DNA of 20,210 nucleotides from positions 1 to 20,210 of the forward strand of contig KN883978.1 in assembly GCA_000934455.1 (NCBI GenBank), in the 5' to 3' direction. Below are positions 1 through 9,186 of the stretch, one piece after another; within the stretch, counting starts at the first letter, position 1, and the number at the start of each line of letters is the position of its first letter. The notes under the pieces are model-generated. The model did not search any database and had not been told where the DNA came from. It worked only from the letters and a program-made list of their open reading frames with translations. The stretch is from Apostichopus parvimensis (Eukaryota > Echinodermata > Holothuroidea > Aspidochirotida > Stichopodidae). Position numbers and translations under genes: made by a program.

Positions 1-1914
1 CTGGTGGACGAAGACAATATCTTACAGGATATGACGTCATAGAATTCTAGCAGCATTTAGATCAGCTGACATTTTTCTACATTAGACATGTTCACTTGAA
101 TTTTACCTTCCAAAAATAAAATAAAAAGCAACAAGAAAGCAACGATGAATAAATGTATAATTGAAATATCTACGGACACCTATAGACAACATTGTTCTAA
201 TCAATCTAGTAGGCATTATAAATCATGAAAACAGCTGTTATTCCCATCGAAAATCATTAAAGATTGACCATTTTACAAGTATTGTGTTTATCCTAGTTTC
301 GTTTAAGAATAATTATTAGGTAATTTATGCACATTGTAAAGGGAAAAACTACCTAGAAATATTATTCCTTTGTTTTTATAATCTTCGTTTTAAGGACGCT
401 GAACCCAGGTTTGTGGCACTTTTTGGAAAAATATTTTATTGGCTTCTTTGAAACGAAGAACATCCCATAATTCAAATGATATATGTGAGTCAGTAATTAG
501 TGATTAATTTATTAAGGGATACGCTCTACATCATAGTTTGCACATATTAAATGAGGTTCCCAAGATTGGTCAAAACCTCAATATTATGAAAACAAAAAGT
601 GCTTTACGAAAAATGTCAACAAATTTTGAACGAGATAATGACACACACAACAAATATACTGAATATAGGGCAATTTATCTATATGTCCGAATACCTTTAA
701 TAAAGAATAAAGTGTAAGATGACACTAGAATTACTAATTAACACATGATACATATCAAATGAAAACCGTATTATCATTACAGGAAAATAGGTTATTATTT
801 TTTTTTTGTACAAGTATCATGATTATGTTTTTTAACTTGTTGGAAAATAATGCTTTTCCAGTTTAAACAATGAACCATAAATAATAAACACTTAGACTCG
901 TGAGAAACATTTACGAGGAATGAAGACTTTGGATCTGTGAGAGTCGCTACCTGTCACCTTACAGAAAAATTTTCAAAGATACGTAGAAATGTAAAACTTC
1001 TATCATAGCACTTGAACATTATCAACCCAAGATTCTCTGCTTAACGTATCTGGATTTATCACACTGTATTTATCACAATTCAGTTATTTTAATCTTAAGG
1101 GTAAGGTAATCATAAATGTTGTTGACTAAGCGCAATTCTTGTAAATATTGTTTATACCGAGTGACTGTCAAATGATACTCTAGAATGAAAAAAGCTTCAT
1201 CGTCTCTTGGTAAGGGCATCCGTATCCGTATTTGAGAGGATAGATGAGTTGTTTCACGTACTAAACTCATAAATATAACGTAGAAATTTACTTGTTTAGA
1301 CACAATCGATTTCCATGATCATTATGACAATCAAAATTTCGTTTGTGATGTTGTAAAGCGAAAGTTCTGGTTTCATTCTTCAATCAACAACATACCCGCG
1401 TAGCAAGATTTTACAATCAAGTTCAACAGGTGTAATTTTATAGGCACTCTTGATAACATCGTCGGAGATAGATATACATCAAGTATCGGTACCCGGATGT
1501 TTTACGAACGTAATTTATGTTTTTGCTATTACATCTCACTTCCTTTATTTATTCTCTTCAGAAGCTAGTCTCGCCTTCTGCCATTTCTGTACGTCTGCAG
1601 AGAAATAACAATGATGTCATTACAAACTGATCAAACATCTTAAAAAGAGAACAAGGCACTCTTCATTTAAAGCAAACTAGTTTTTCTATTGTATTTTTTC
1701 TGGTAAAATCAACAATTGGCATTTTCAAATGTATTAAAATCAAATTGGGATTTGCGCAAAATAGTATTTTAATAGTCGAGTTAGAAAGACAAATGTAATT
1801 GTAACAAACACACCACATCCAATCTACCTCTACCCCTTGTCATCGCCTTTCTCCTCATTAGTAACAAATACATAACAGAAACAAACATCCGCATCAAAAA
1901 CCAGCCAAACACCA
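1..1914. other. AT-rich DNA, no gene recognised
   Basis: No recognisable gene. All frames are broken by frequent stops, and the best open stretch (minus strand, 1,073-1,303, 76 codons) resembles no family I know. A perfect ATGACGTCAT palindrome lies at 31-40 and is listed separately. Otherwise this is low-GC sequence with short A and T runs, consistent with intergenic or intronic animal DNA. Confidence 0.6.
31..40. promoter_or_regulatory. CRE-like bZIP palindrome ATGACGTCAT (1 of 3)
   Basis: This is a perfect 10-bp palindrome containing TGACGTCA, the full CREB/ATF consensus. The same 10-mer occurs at 8,280-8,289 and 10,673-10,682. The match is seen directly. That it binds a bZIP factor here is inference, since no promoter or gene was identified next to it. 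Confidence 0.2.
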
Positions 1915-1924
1915 CCCCCCCCCC
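1915..1924 (+). repeat. Poly-C tract (10 C)
   Basis: This is an uninterrupted run of ten C in a C-rich, G-poor stretch that continues as TCCACCCTCAACC. It is one of five runs of nine or more C in the window, all on the + strand. Confidence 0.9.
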
Positions 1925-2430
1925 TCCACCCTCAACCTCAAAATTGAATGATATATCCGCTTTTGAACATAGACCTGACTATAGAGTAAGCGCCATTACC
2001 GCGATTGTGTTTTTTATAATCCAAAACTCAAGTCACGTTCTTTTATCCGATGTGACCTGATAAAAATATGTGGAATGAATATTTTAAATAAATTTTAATT
2101 ATCACTAAACTACAAATGCTACCTTTAAGGGTATAAAAATGCACTTACCTTCATTCTCGCCGAAACTCTCTCACCTGTATAAAAAATGTACATGACACAT
2201 TTAATTGCTGAACATTGTCATGTTAGTTCCATTGTTATTTCAGTCGGTTTTGAAGTGAAAATTAAGAATGTGGCACTGATAAATAATTCTTGTAATCTTA
2301 CGGGAATTTGAAATTCGTTATATCAATCGAAATATACAATAATTATTACTTCGCGTATTTAAGGTTAAAGTTACGATACTTTCACATCTTTTTTACTGAT
2401 AAGGATACCCAAAAATGTATACGCCCTCCG
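1925..2430. other. AT-rich DNA, no gene recognised
   Basis: No recognisable gene. An open frame that runs from about 2,308 to 2,631 on the plus strand crosses the next poly-C tract, where it encodes a run of prolines. It has no ATG at its start and no family resemblance, so I do not call it. Confidence 0.55.
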
Positions 2431-2440
2431 CCCCCCCCCC
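2431..2440 (+). repeat. Poly-C tract (10 C)
   Basis: This run of ten C follows CCCTCCG and is followed by TCCCAACCCCC, so the C-rich strand extends about 30 bases. Confidence 0.9.
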
Positions 2441-3440
2441 TCCCAACCCCCGTGTTGACACTGGAATGTGTAAGATCGGAAACATGTTTATATAGGGTTT
2501 TGTTCATCTTTTCCTTGTTTTGGACGACAACGTTGCACTTTTCGTCCGGTTTATTATTAATTTCGTTCAATTGGGACCTTGATTGCTCAATATGTTTATG
2601 TGGTGGACTGTCTGCTAACGATCCGATCTAGTCCGTGCTAGTGACGGAAAAAAAAAACGTAAATTGGGCGTTCAAAGTTACGTACCTTTCCGTAGTAAAT
2701 CAGAGATGCGCACACAGTCTAATCAAAACCATGAGTCATTACCATAAACTATATCAATTTAAATTCAGTGCAAAGAAGTGTTTCGAATGATCTGTGTGTA
2801 TATGTGTAGTAAGGTGCAGGATGGGAGCAGTTAGGATATATCTACCTTTTCGTCATCATATTGAAAATTACAATCAGAATAAAAAAACAGACAACAGAAA
2901 CATGTATGTATAACCATGAACAGGGACAAATCGATATGGAATCCACTTTATGGCGTATGTTTGAAGCCGCGTACAGGACCGACGCTGCAATGACTGCTGA
3001 GTAGAGCAAGGGACGGCTAGGGCGGGTTTTGAAGCTTTATATTACACAACGCACGCAAGTAAGCTGCTTTTCAGTTGGTGTTTACCTATGTCGGGTGTGT
3101 TTTTTACCCTTTATCGTCTACAAGCATCCGTCTCATGAGTTAAGCAGCTGTGGACAAAATCCTCTATTAATTTCTTGTAGCTCCATCTTCACAACACTCG
3201 CACCTTTTATGTTTTCACATCAAGCTTTATGCGTTAATTTTGCGGCATATTATACTTGTATTCATTTATTACCAAACCGTGCAACCGCTATTGTTGTGAT
3301 TATTTAATATGTCTGGTATAGCGCAATGTTTGATGGGCAGCATGTGTCGTAAAAAAGGAGAAAAACCATTGTTGCAAGTTGGCTTATTGACTATCTGGTC
3401 CTTTAAATATGTGGTAGGTTTTTTACCAATAGTATTTAAT
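2441..3440. other. Unrecognised DNA, no gene supported
   Basis: Two plus-strand open stretches (3,029-3,307 and 3,309-3,497) lie end to end, but the first lacks an ATG start and neither resembles a known family. A run of ten A lies at about 2,647-2,656. I see no splice-bounded exon that I can defend. Confidence 0.5.
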
Positions 3441-3485
3441 ATTAATAATGATGATACGACGACTACGACGATGATAATGATGAAG
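3441..3485 (+). repeat. Imperfect triplet microsatellite (GAT/GAC-like)
   Basis: About 45 bases are built from runs of the triplets AAT, GAT, GAC and ACG in register, giving ATGATGATACGACGACTACG and then GATGATAATGATG. This is an interrupted trinucleotide repeat. Confidence 0.7.
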
Positions 3486-4831
3486 TTTTGTTTCTGATTA
3501 AGAATGTCGTAAATTAAAATGAAAGATTACCCCGACAACTATTAATGGTTCTATCTCATCCCCATAGTGACGCTCCTGGTGATATTGATAAAGTAATACT
3601 CAAATACCAAGATCAACAACAAAACTAACAAAAGTAATTAGAATTACATAAGTTATGATGTTATAGTGATAAATATTAATGAATGAAGAAAGGTGTCTAA
3701 TTTCATTAGGCAAGAACGTTTTGTTACGTTCTAATACCTATTTTTGTTTTAATATTTGAAATGTTTGGTGCTTTATGAAGACATTTTTAACCGAAAAGGA
3801 CATCGTGTAAATATGTTAATTACAGAAGACCCTTCAATAATTGATGTTGACAATGAATTGTATTTAAAGCTTCAAGAAGCTTTAAAGGGATTAAAGACTC
3901 GTGCACAAAGAAACGTCTGTGGCCGGTAATCTGACCTAAATCGAACGAGGTGTAACAACACTGTTAGATACCACCATCGATCCCCGTTAATACAACAGTG
4001 TGTACAGCAGTACTAGTTGCAGAACGCATAATAGAACTAAAATACTGTATTGCAACTAATAGCCTACTGGGCGTGTTATATCGCAAATCACAGTTGTTAT
4101 TGAACAAAATTGTTGAATGTTTCTACAATTGCACGTCAGATGATCTCTATCTTACCTATTCTATTTCTACATATAGCGAATCCATACTTGGGTAGTTCTG
4201 CAAGCTTACAGCGTAATTACACACATAGCTTGCTACGTCGTAATTAGGCAGTAGTGTACAGTCCATACATACAGTTACCATCAATACACCCGACATAGTG
4301 TACAGCTCAGGTCCAGCTAAAAACAACAAGGTGTCACGTTTCATTACTGTCTGCATAATTGTGTAGCGACAAAAAAAATCTTCCCTTGCATGCAATGGGA
4401 AGTTAACTTTTTTTTGGACGGTTTGGGCGAGTCTTCTTACCCTTTAAAAATGGATTGAATAATTTGATAACATCAACCGAAGGTTGTAAAAGCTGTATGA
4501 TACGAAATTAGGTAGGGGCCTTAACCATGGGAATAGCAGCGAATAAATGATTGTATTGAAAAAAGGGGGTGGGTGCTGCCATGGTAATGAAGCCAACGCC
4601 CCTGGCCCTTTGTAAGAAAAAAATATATATTTAGAAGTGAAATGGTGCATCTAATGTATTTTTATGCATTACGCAGTATGTATTATTGAAAGCATCCTTA
4701 AACATATGACAGTTTTTAAAGAAAATGATAAATCAAGCCAAAATTCCAACTGATTTAGATTGGAAATGAATAGCAAAATCAGGGACGCATTATGGATTTT
4801 GGTTTAAAAAGGAGCGACCGTTCAGGGGTAG
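3486..4831. other. Unrecognised AT-rich DNA
   Basis: No gene is supported. Short open stretches at 3,998-4,195 (plus), 4,156-4,395 (minus) and 4,444-4,650 (minus) overlap one another and resemble nothing I recognise. The one clear structure is the perfect hairpin at 3,863-3,886, listed separately. Confidence 0.55.
3863..3886. repeat. Perfect 10-bp hairpin with 4-nt loop
   Basis: TTTAAAGCTT, loop CAAG, then AAGCTTTAAA gives a fully paired 10-bp stem. It lies in otherwise featureless DNA. Its function, if any, is unknown. Confidence 0.85.
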
Positions 4832-5000
4832 GCCTAATTGATACCGACTCTCATGTTTGGGACTTAGGATCCCTCCTCCGGAACAAGTACACATTACGTC
4901 GGGTGATGCATTTCGAACCATATTTACACTATAAGTTGTGTTTATATAAGTAGCTCTAAATTCAAGATTGTGACGTTATAAATTCAACTTTCTCGGACTG
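4832..5000 (+). repeat. Diverged direct repeat, copy 1 (~232-bp period)
   Basis: The core is TGCATTTCGAACCATATTT followed by ACACTATAA, then a region ending near TTGTGACGTTATAAAT. It matches copy 2 at 5,137-5,220 with TGCATTCCGAGGCATATTT followed by GCACTATAA. Weaker similarity extends upstream (GGCCTAATT...CCGA...CAT). The pair looks like an old tandem duplication. No protein is encoded. Confidence 0.6.
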
Positions 5001-5084
5001 ACTTAGGTAGCACCTGAATCTATTAGGAATGAGACCGAAGGGAAATTGAAGGGTTTCATAACAGTGGGAGAGATGTCATGGGCT

Positions 5085-5220
5085 TATTAAGGCCGAGTTC
5101 CATCTGGCGGGTCGTCTTCGAAATTAAAAGTCAAATGGTGCATTCCGAGGCATATTTGCACTATAAATATGGTCATTATAAGTAATTGCATACAGAAGGT
5201 TGTGCTAATAAATATATTGT
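5085..5220 (+). repeat. Diverged direct repeat, copy 2 (~232-bp period)
   Basis: This is the partner of the copy at about 4,832-5,000. The anchor TGCATTYCGA is at 4,907 in copy 1 and 5,139 in copy 2, an offset of 232 bp. Both copies continue into a similar AT-rich stretch, TAAGTTGTGTTTATATAAGT in copy 1 and TAAATATGGTCATTATAAGT in copy 2. Outer boundaries are uncertain. Confidence 0.6.
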
Positions 5221-5785
5221 AGAAAATGAAAAGCCCAGGGCGTGAGGGCGTGGTTTGCCCTCGTAGTAGAGTTATAATACTTCCCCAGCAGTAGCAATTT
5301 CAGCATAGTGCATTATTATAACACTCGGTAGTTGACATCTCACAAAACACTTGCAATCATCGCATATCGTGAATATCTCGCTGAACAATCACAGCATCAG
5401 CAATCCTCATGTCCTGTCCTCTGTTCCAAGTTAGAGCTTAATTAAGCTGAGACCTTCAAAGCCACACATGGATTGGAGCTCAGACAAACGGGATGTTCTA
5501 ATGCTCAACATATGTTTTGACCATCATTAAAAAAGCGCACTCTAAAATATGTGACAAAACACGAATATATACGATGATAATGTAGTAAAGCCAAATTTTG
5601 TTGTGTACACCCTTTGAATATTTATGTGTTGACTGTGTTCTTACGTAATAGGTTGTAGTAGCGTTAGTAGCTTTTGCACGTGTGTTTGTCAGTTCTGTAC
5701 ACGTTGTTGTATGGCAAGCAGCGTCCCTGTAGAGCTCTGGGGTTCGCCTCGTTATCCCTTTCATAGTTTGTTAATTTTATTTAAT
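5221..5785. other. Unrecognised DNA between repeats
   Basis: No gene is supported. A 14-bp perfect palindrome, AGCTTAATTAAGCT, lies at 5,435-5,448, which is not unexpected for this length of AT-rich DNA. A minus-strand open stretch (5,498-5,764, 88 codons) resembles no family. Confidence 0.5.
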
Positions 5786-5805
5786 CTGGATCGTTAATTG
5801 TCCAG
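5786..5805. repeat. Hairpin, 5-bp stem
   Basis: CTGGA (5,786-5,790) pairs with TCCAG (5,801-5,805) across a 10-nt loop. It is the weakest of three successive hairpins upstream of the AAGATGGCGG motif. Confidence 0.5.
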
Positions 5806-5858
5806 AAATACCTATATCTGTACTGTCTGGAGTCAGTGAGGAGATGTCACCCTTCTTA

Positions 5859-5873
5859 GAGGCAGGATGCCTC
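5859..5873. repeat. Perfect hairpin, 6-bp stem, 3-nt loop
   Basis: GAGGCA, loop GGA, TGCCTC. The stem is fully paired and GC-rich compared with surrounding DNA. A second hairpin begins 18 bases downstream. Confidence 0.75.
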
Positions 5874-5890
5874 AGGTTTTGGATGGTATA

Positions 5891-5908
5891 GGCTTCAGGC
5901 TCGAAGCC
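5891..5908. repeat. Perfect hairpin, 6-bp stem, 6-nt loop
   Basis: GGCTTC, loop AGGCTC, GAAGCC. It ends ten bases before the CCAAGATGGCGG motif, so an RNA starting upstream would carry two close GC-rich stem-loops. Confidence 0.75.
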
Positions 5909-5918
5909 ACTGGTTTTT

Positions 5919-5930
5919 CCAAGATGGCGG
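5919..5930 (+). promoter_or_regulatory. YY1-like initiator motif CCAAGATGGCGG
   Basis: AAGATGGCGG matches the core YY1/initiator-type element (AAnATGGCGG) found near transcription start sites of many animal genes and some retrotransposons. The motif is seen directly. Promoter function is inferred only from the neighbouring TATATA-like patch and CpG-containing repeats. Confidence 0.35.
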
Positions 5931-5980
5931 TTCCATTAGTACTATATAGCGAGCTGGCTAGCGTTGATGGAGTCTCGATG

Positions 5981-6016
5981 TCCGCGAGCGTAGAAAGTTA
6001 TTGTTATCCGCGAGCG
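5981..6016 (+). repeat. Two direct copies of TCCGCGAGCG
   Basis: The CpG-containing 10-mer TCCGCGAGCG occurs at 5,981-5,990 and again at 6,007-6,016, 26 bp apart. Such a motif is rare in this AT-rich window, so a duplicated protein-binding site is possible. Confidence 0.5.
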
Positions 6017-6697
6017 AATTGACTTTAGTATAGTAAGAGATTATGCCGTAATTATTGTTTCATATGCCGTATGTACCCTATTGTTATTTAATTGAATTGT
6101 AGTTTAAGTGTTGCCCCTTTGGCTAGATTGTACTTGACCGTACATAGTACATGTTAGGTTGTGTATTTGGACCTTGGTCCTACGGGTGCGTAGCGTGCAT
6201 TGTTGATCGTGCTAGTATTGCGTACTTTTATACTGTAGTGTTACAGTACCGGTTAGGTTGGGTTTTAGTTTACAGAAAGTTATTGACAGTTAAGTGTATT
6301 GAAGTGTATTATTTATTGTACCTGTATTTTAGTATTGTACTGCTCGTGGTGTAAAGAGCGTATTCGTATTTTGTATTTTGAACATTATTGTTACTGTTGT
6401 TAACTAAAGAGTTGTCTCAGAGATTGTCCTTTAATCTTAGCCATTCTGGACAGCTATAGAGTGACAAGTCTCTTGAGAGTTTGTGGGTTCAGGAGGTGAA
6501 AATTCCTGCTGTCTTGGAACAGTATGGTGAAAATGCCTATAATGGGTTGCAGCTTGCATGTGTTGCCCTGACCGTTATGAAGGTGCCAAAAGTCCTCGCC
6601 TGTTGGCAAACGTTTTATATTATTATTGCAGATTATTTCATTACGTTCATTTTACATTTTATACAGTTTTGTACGGGTGCCATGTTGCATTATACGT

Positions 6698-6747
6698 CAT
6701 AGATTGAGCATAGGTTCTGTGCATATTACATAGATTGAGTATAGGTT
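6698..6747 (+). repeat. Short tandem direct repeat, 31-bp period
   Basis: CATAGATTGAGCATAGGTT at 6,698-6,716 recurs as CATAGATTGAGTATAGGTT at 6,729-6,747 with one mismatch in 19 bases. It lies in the 3' half of the structured block. Confidence 0.8.
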
Positions 6748-6879
6748 TTCCCCGAGTTAGGACAGTTTTAATTAGGTTAAAGAGTTTATTAAGCCATTTA
6801 TGTTGTCATGTATCATGATTTCATCATTTGCATATTTTCATTTAGAGTTTGTAAATAAATTGTCAGCCGTTGTTTCAAC

Positions 6880-6895
6880 GCAAGAACACTCTTGC
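6880..6895. repeat. Perfect hairpin, 6-bp stem, 4-nt loop
   Basis: GCAAGA, loop ACAC, TCTTGC. It sits about 20 bases after an AATAAA-like sequence, which in the LTR reading would place it in U5 downstream of the polyadenylation signal. Confidence 0.7.
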
Positions 6896-6920
6896 ATCCT
6901 CATTTATCACTTGTGAGTTC

Positions 6921-6973
6921 GAAGCGAAGGACCCTAAATCCGGTAATTTCCCCTGCCATCCGCGGTTCGCTTC
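6921..6973. repeat. 8-bp inverted repeat GAAGCGAA/TTCGCTTC
   Basis: GAAGCGAA (6,921-6,928) is perfectly complementary to TTCGCTTC (6,966-6,973) across 37 bases. It marks the right edge of the structured block, after which the sequence returns to AT-rich DNA. Confidence 0.7.
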
Positions 6974-7265
6974 AATAATTTTCAATATTATTGATGATAT
7001 CATACTATTAGTTTATCAACAACGTATATTCACACAGTGTGTCAATGTCAGTTTTCAATCGTGTAGTCATTTCATATATCTTCCATGTTTTATTGATTAA
7101 AATTTTCAAGCCATCAATGTATCTACGAAACTAATACACGAACATAGCTAATTGTAAACCAGATCCCATGAACATGATTTGTCTTCCGGAAATGAATGAA
7201 TGAAGGATTTATTGTTTTTCGCAAAGTATAGTTGTTTTTTCGTATTTTGTAGATTAGTTGTTTGT
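6974..7265. other. AT-rich spacer
   Basis: AT-rich sequence with no recognised feature, apart from a short GAATGAATGAATGAAG run near 7,190-7,205. Confidence 0.5.
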
Positions 7266-7703
7266 TATTAATTCCCATGTTCCTACTTTGATTAATGGAA
7301 GACTATTTTCTATAATTTACCTTTATCGTTTCTCGTACGTTTATGTCTGATAACAGCAGACGCTGATCAAATACCACATATTGCTACATATAATGCAAGT
7401 ACAGTCGTTCCTGTTACGAATGCGTATACTAAACAAAACATTACCTAGCATGATACTATATGAAATCGAAGAAGCTTTAAAGTCGAACACTGTTAGGTTT
7501 CTGACGCATCTTAATATAGAAGATTTGTTGGTACCTCGTTCTTAATTTTAACTGTATTTGAAAATGCCAGATTGATAATATAGAAGTCCCCATTACACCG
7601 ATCCTTCTCATATAGTCACAGTACGCATGCTGAAATAAATTTCTCCAGACTGTTTTACATGTTAGCCAAATATTTACATTATAGGGTCCAGTAAGATCAA
7701 ACC
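7266..7703 (+). repeat. Tandem duplication unit 1 (~450-bp period)
   Basis: It begins near AATTCCCATGTTCCTAC (7,270) and ends near GGGTCCAGTAAGATCAAACC. It shares many blocks in the same order with unit 2, for example TTTATCGTTTCTC, GTTTATGTCTGATA and GGTACCTCGT. I estimate roughly 75-80% identity by eye. It contains no long open frame, so it looks like an old non-coding tandem duplication or two copies of an unrecognised repeat. Confidence 0.85.
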
Positions 7704-7721
7704 AGCGATTATGAGTTCCTA

Positions 7722-8152
7722 CTTCTTAATTCCCATGTTCTTACTAATAGAAGACTGTTTTCTACTACATACTTTTATCGTTTCTCTTATGTTTATGTCT
7801 GATATCAGCAGACTGAACAATTTATCACAGATTGCTAAATATAATTCAAGTACAATCGTTCATGTTACGCATGAGTAGACTTAGCAAAACCTTCCTATCA
7901 TGATATTATATGAAAACGAAGAAGTTTTAAAGTCGAATACCGTAAGGTTTCTCACGCATCCTTTTATAGAAAATATATTGGTACCTCGTCCTTAATATTT
8001 AACAGTATTTGCAAATGCCAGAATGATGATATAGAACTCCCAACAACACTGATCCTCCTGATCATGTGACTGTACGCGCACTGAAATACATGTTTCCATA
8101 CTTTCTATTAGGTAGCCATATATTTACATAGTATGGTCCAATAAAATCAACC
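7722..8152 (+). repeat. Tandem duplication unit 2 (~450-bp period)
   Basis: It starts near AATTCCCATGTTCTTAC (7,728, 458 bp after the unit 1 anchor) and ends near TGGTCCAATAAAATCAACC (offset 450). The shrinking offset shows a few small indels. Only about 18 bp separate the units, supporting a true tandem arrangement. Confidence 0.85.
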
Positions 8153-8279
8153 TCTCATTGAGTATAATACAATACCCATCAACCTACCTTATTATTATAC
8201 TCTTTATCTGTTATCTCCTGCTTAGTACCAACGCCCTGTAGTGAAAAGCAAGAGAAACGATGATCAGACCAATAAATAT

Positions 8280-8289
8280 ATGACGTCAT
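8280..8289. promoter_or_regulatory. CRE-like bZIP palindrome ATGACGTCAT (2 of 3)
   Basis: This 10-mer is identical to those at 31-40 and 10,673-10,682. It lies about 130 bp downstream of the tandem duplication, in DNA with no recognised gene. Confidence 0.2.
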
Positions 8290-9173
8290 TAACATCGAGA
8301 CAGTGGTAAGTCAAATAAGGAAATACTTAGTTTCATTAAAAAGAAAGGAGTAAATACTCGACGAGGATAAAACAATAAAAAGATAATTATAATTCGTTAA
8401 ACATTCAGTTTATCTTTGATATGAGGGGATCAGCATCAAAGACATCTTAAAAAACAAATATTTTCAGTAAAGATTTATTCCTAAAGAAAGATTATTGCGG
8501 CTTTGAATCAATGCGCATGTGTCCATTTGCCTTATTCGTTTTGATTGTATAAACGTATGGAATTTTTAACATGAAATATGATTTTTGTATTATTTAAAAA
8601 ATGTTAACATTAAACCTTTTGGTATATCTGGGTGTTTGTGATCGATAGTGTATTTTATATCTTATTTATATTGGCTATAACAATGACGATGATTTACTTT
8701 ATTGTATAGTGCCATGTTTCTATTCCATTACATACATTGTCATTGGCCGTTCCCTTCATTCGGCATTTCTTAACAGTAGACCAAATATGTCAGTTTCGTC
8801 TGGGGAAGTTTTAAATAACTTAAGTTTTATTTTTGACTGAGCAATTCCACAAATCACATGCATTTAAACTTTAAATATAAATGAAGTGCTCTCCGCGTGG
8901 TACATTTTAATATCATCTTAATCCGTAAGAGGTTGGTGTTATTAGCTCAGTTTTATTATTACATGGGATTATCAGTAGAGAAAAATAATTTGAATGTCCC
9001 AGACCCACGTGATTGTTGGTAATATCCCAAAATCATGTGAATCTTGGTAAAACCGTTTGCTAATATGACAGGTTTACATCCGTTGCGGTGGGCAGATAAG
9101 ACCGCGATGAGGAAGAAATAATAATTTTTAAAGTTAAATATTTATAGCATCTCTCTTCTTTATCTTCTCATCA

Positions 9174-9186
9174 CCCCCCCCCCCCC
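9174..9186 (+). repeat. Poly-C tract (13 C)
   Basis: This is the longest homopolymer C run in the window, followed by ACCCTCCACTC. Its right flank resembles that of the tract at 1,915 (TCCACCCTC), but no wider homology is evident. Confidence 0.9.

Larger units (their letters stand above)
5786..6973 (+). other. Structured block: possible promoter/first exon or solo LTR
   Basis: This block stands out from its surroundings by higher GC, CpG-containing motifs and several perfect hairpins. It starts with a hairpin cluster (5,786-5,908), then a YY1-like CCAAGATGGCGG (5,919-5,930), a TATATA-like patch (5,943-5,948) and TCCGCGAGCG twice (5,981-5,990 and 6,007-6,016). A long T/G-rich tract follows. 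It ends with an AATAAA-like GTAAATAAATTG (6,851-6,862), a GCAAGA hairpin and a GAAGCGAA inverted repeat (6,921-6,973). An LTR (U3 promoter, R, polyA signal, U5) would have such an order, but I found no TG...CA ends with a convincing target duplication. A host promoter with 5' UTR is the main alternative. Open frames inside it (6,151-6,354; 6,481-6,702; 6,870-7,100) resemble no protein family. Confidence 0.3.

Noticed and set aside
2308-2631. 107-codon plus-strand frame with a proline run
   Set aside because: It has no ATG at its start and the proline run is simply the poly-C tract. No homology was recognised.
5435-5448. 14-bp palindrome AGCTTAATTAAGCT
   Set aside because: About one such palindrome is expected by chance in 20 kb of AT-rich sequence.
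6921-6973. Possible truncated tRNA formed by GAAGCGAA/TTCGCTTC
   Set aside because: The stem is only 53 nt from end to end and lacks proper D and T arms. A simple stem-loop is more likely.
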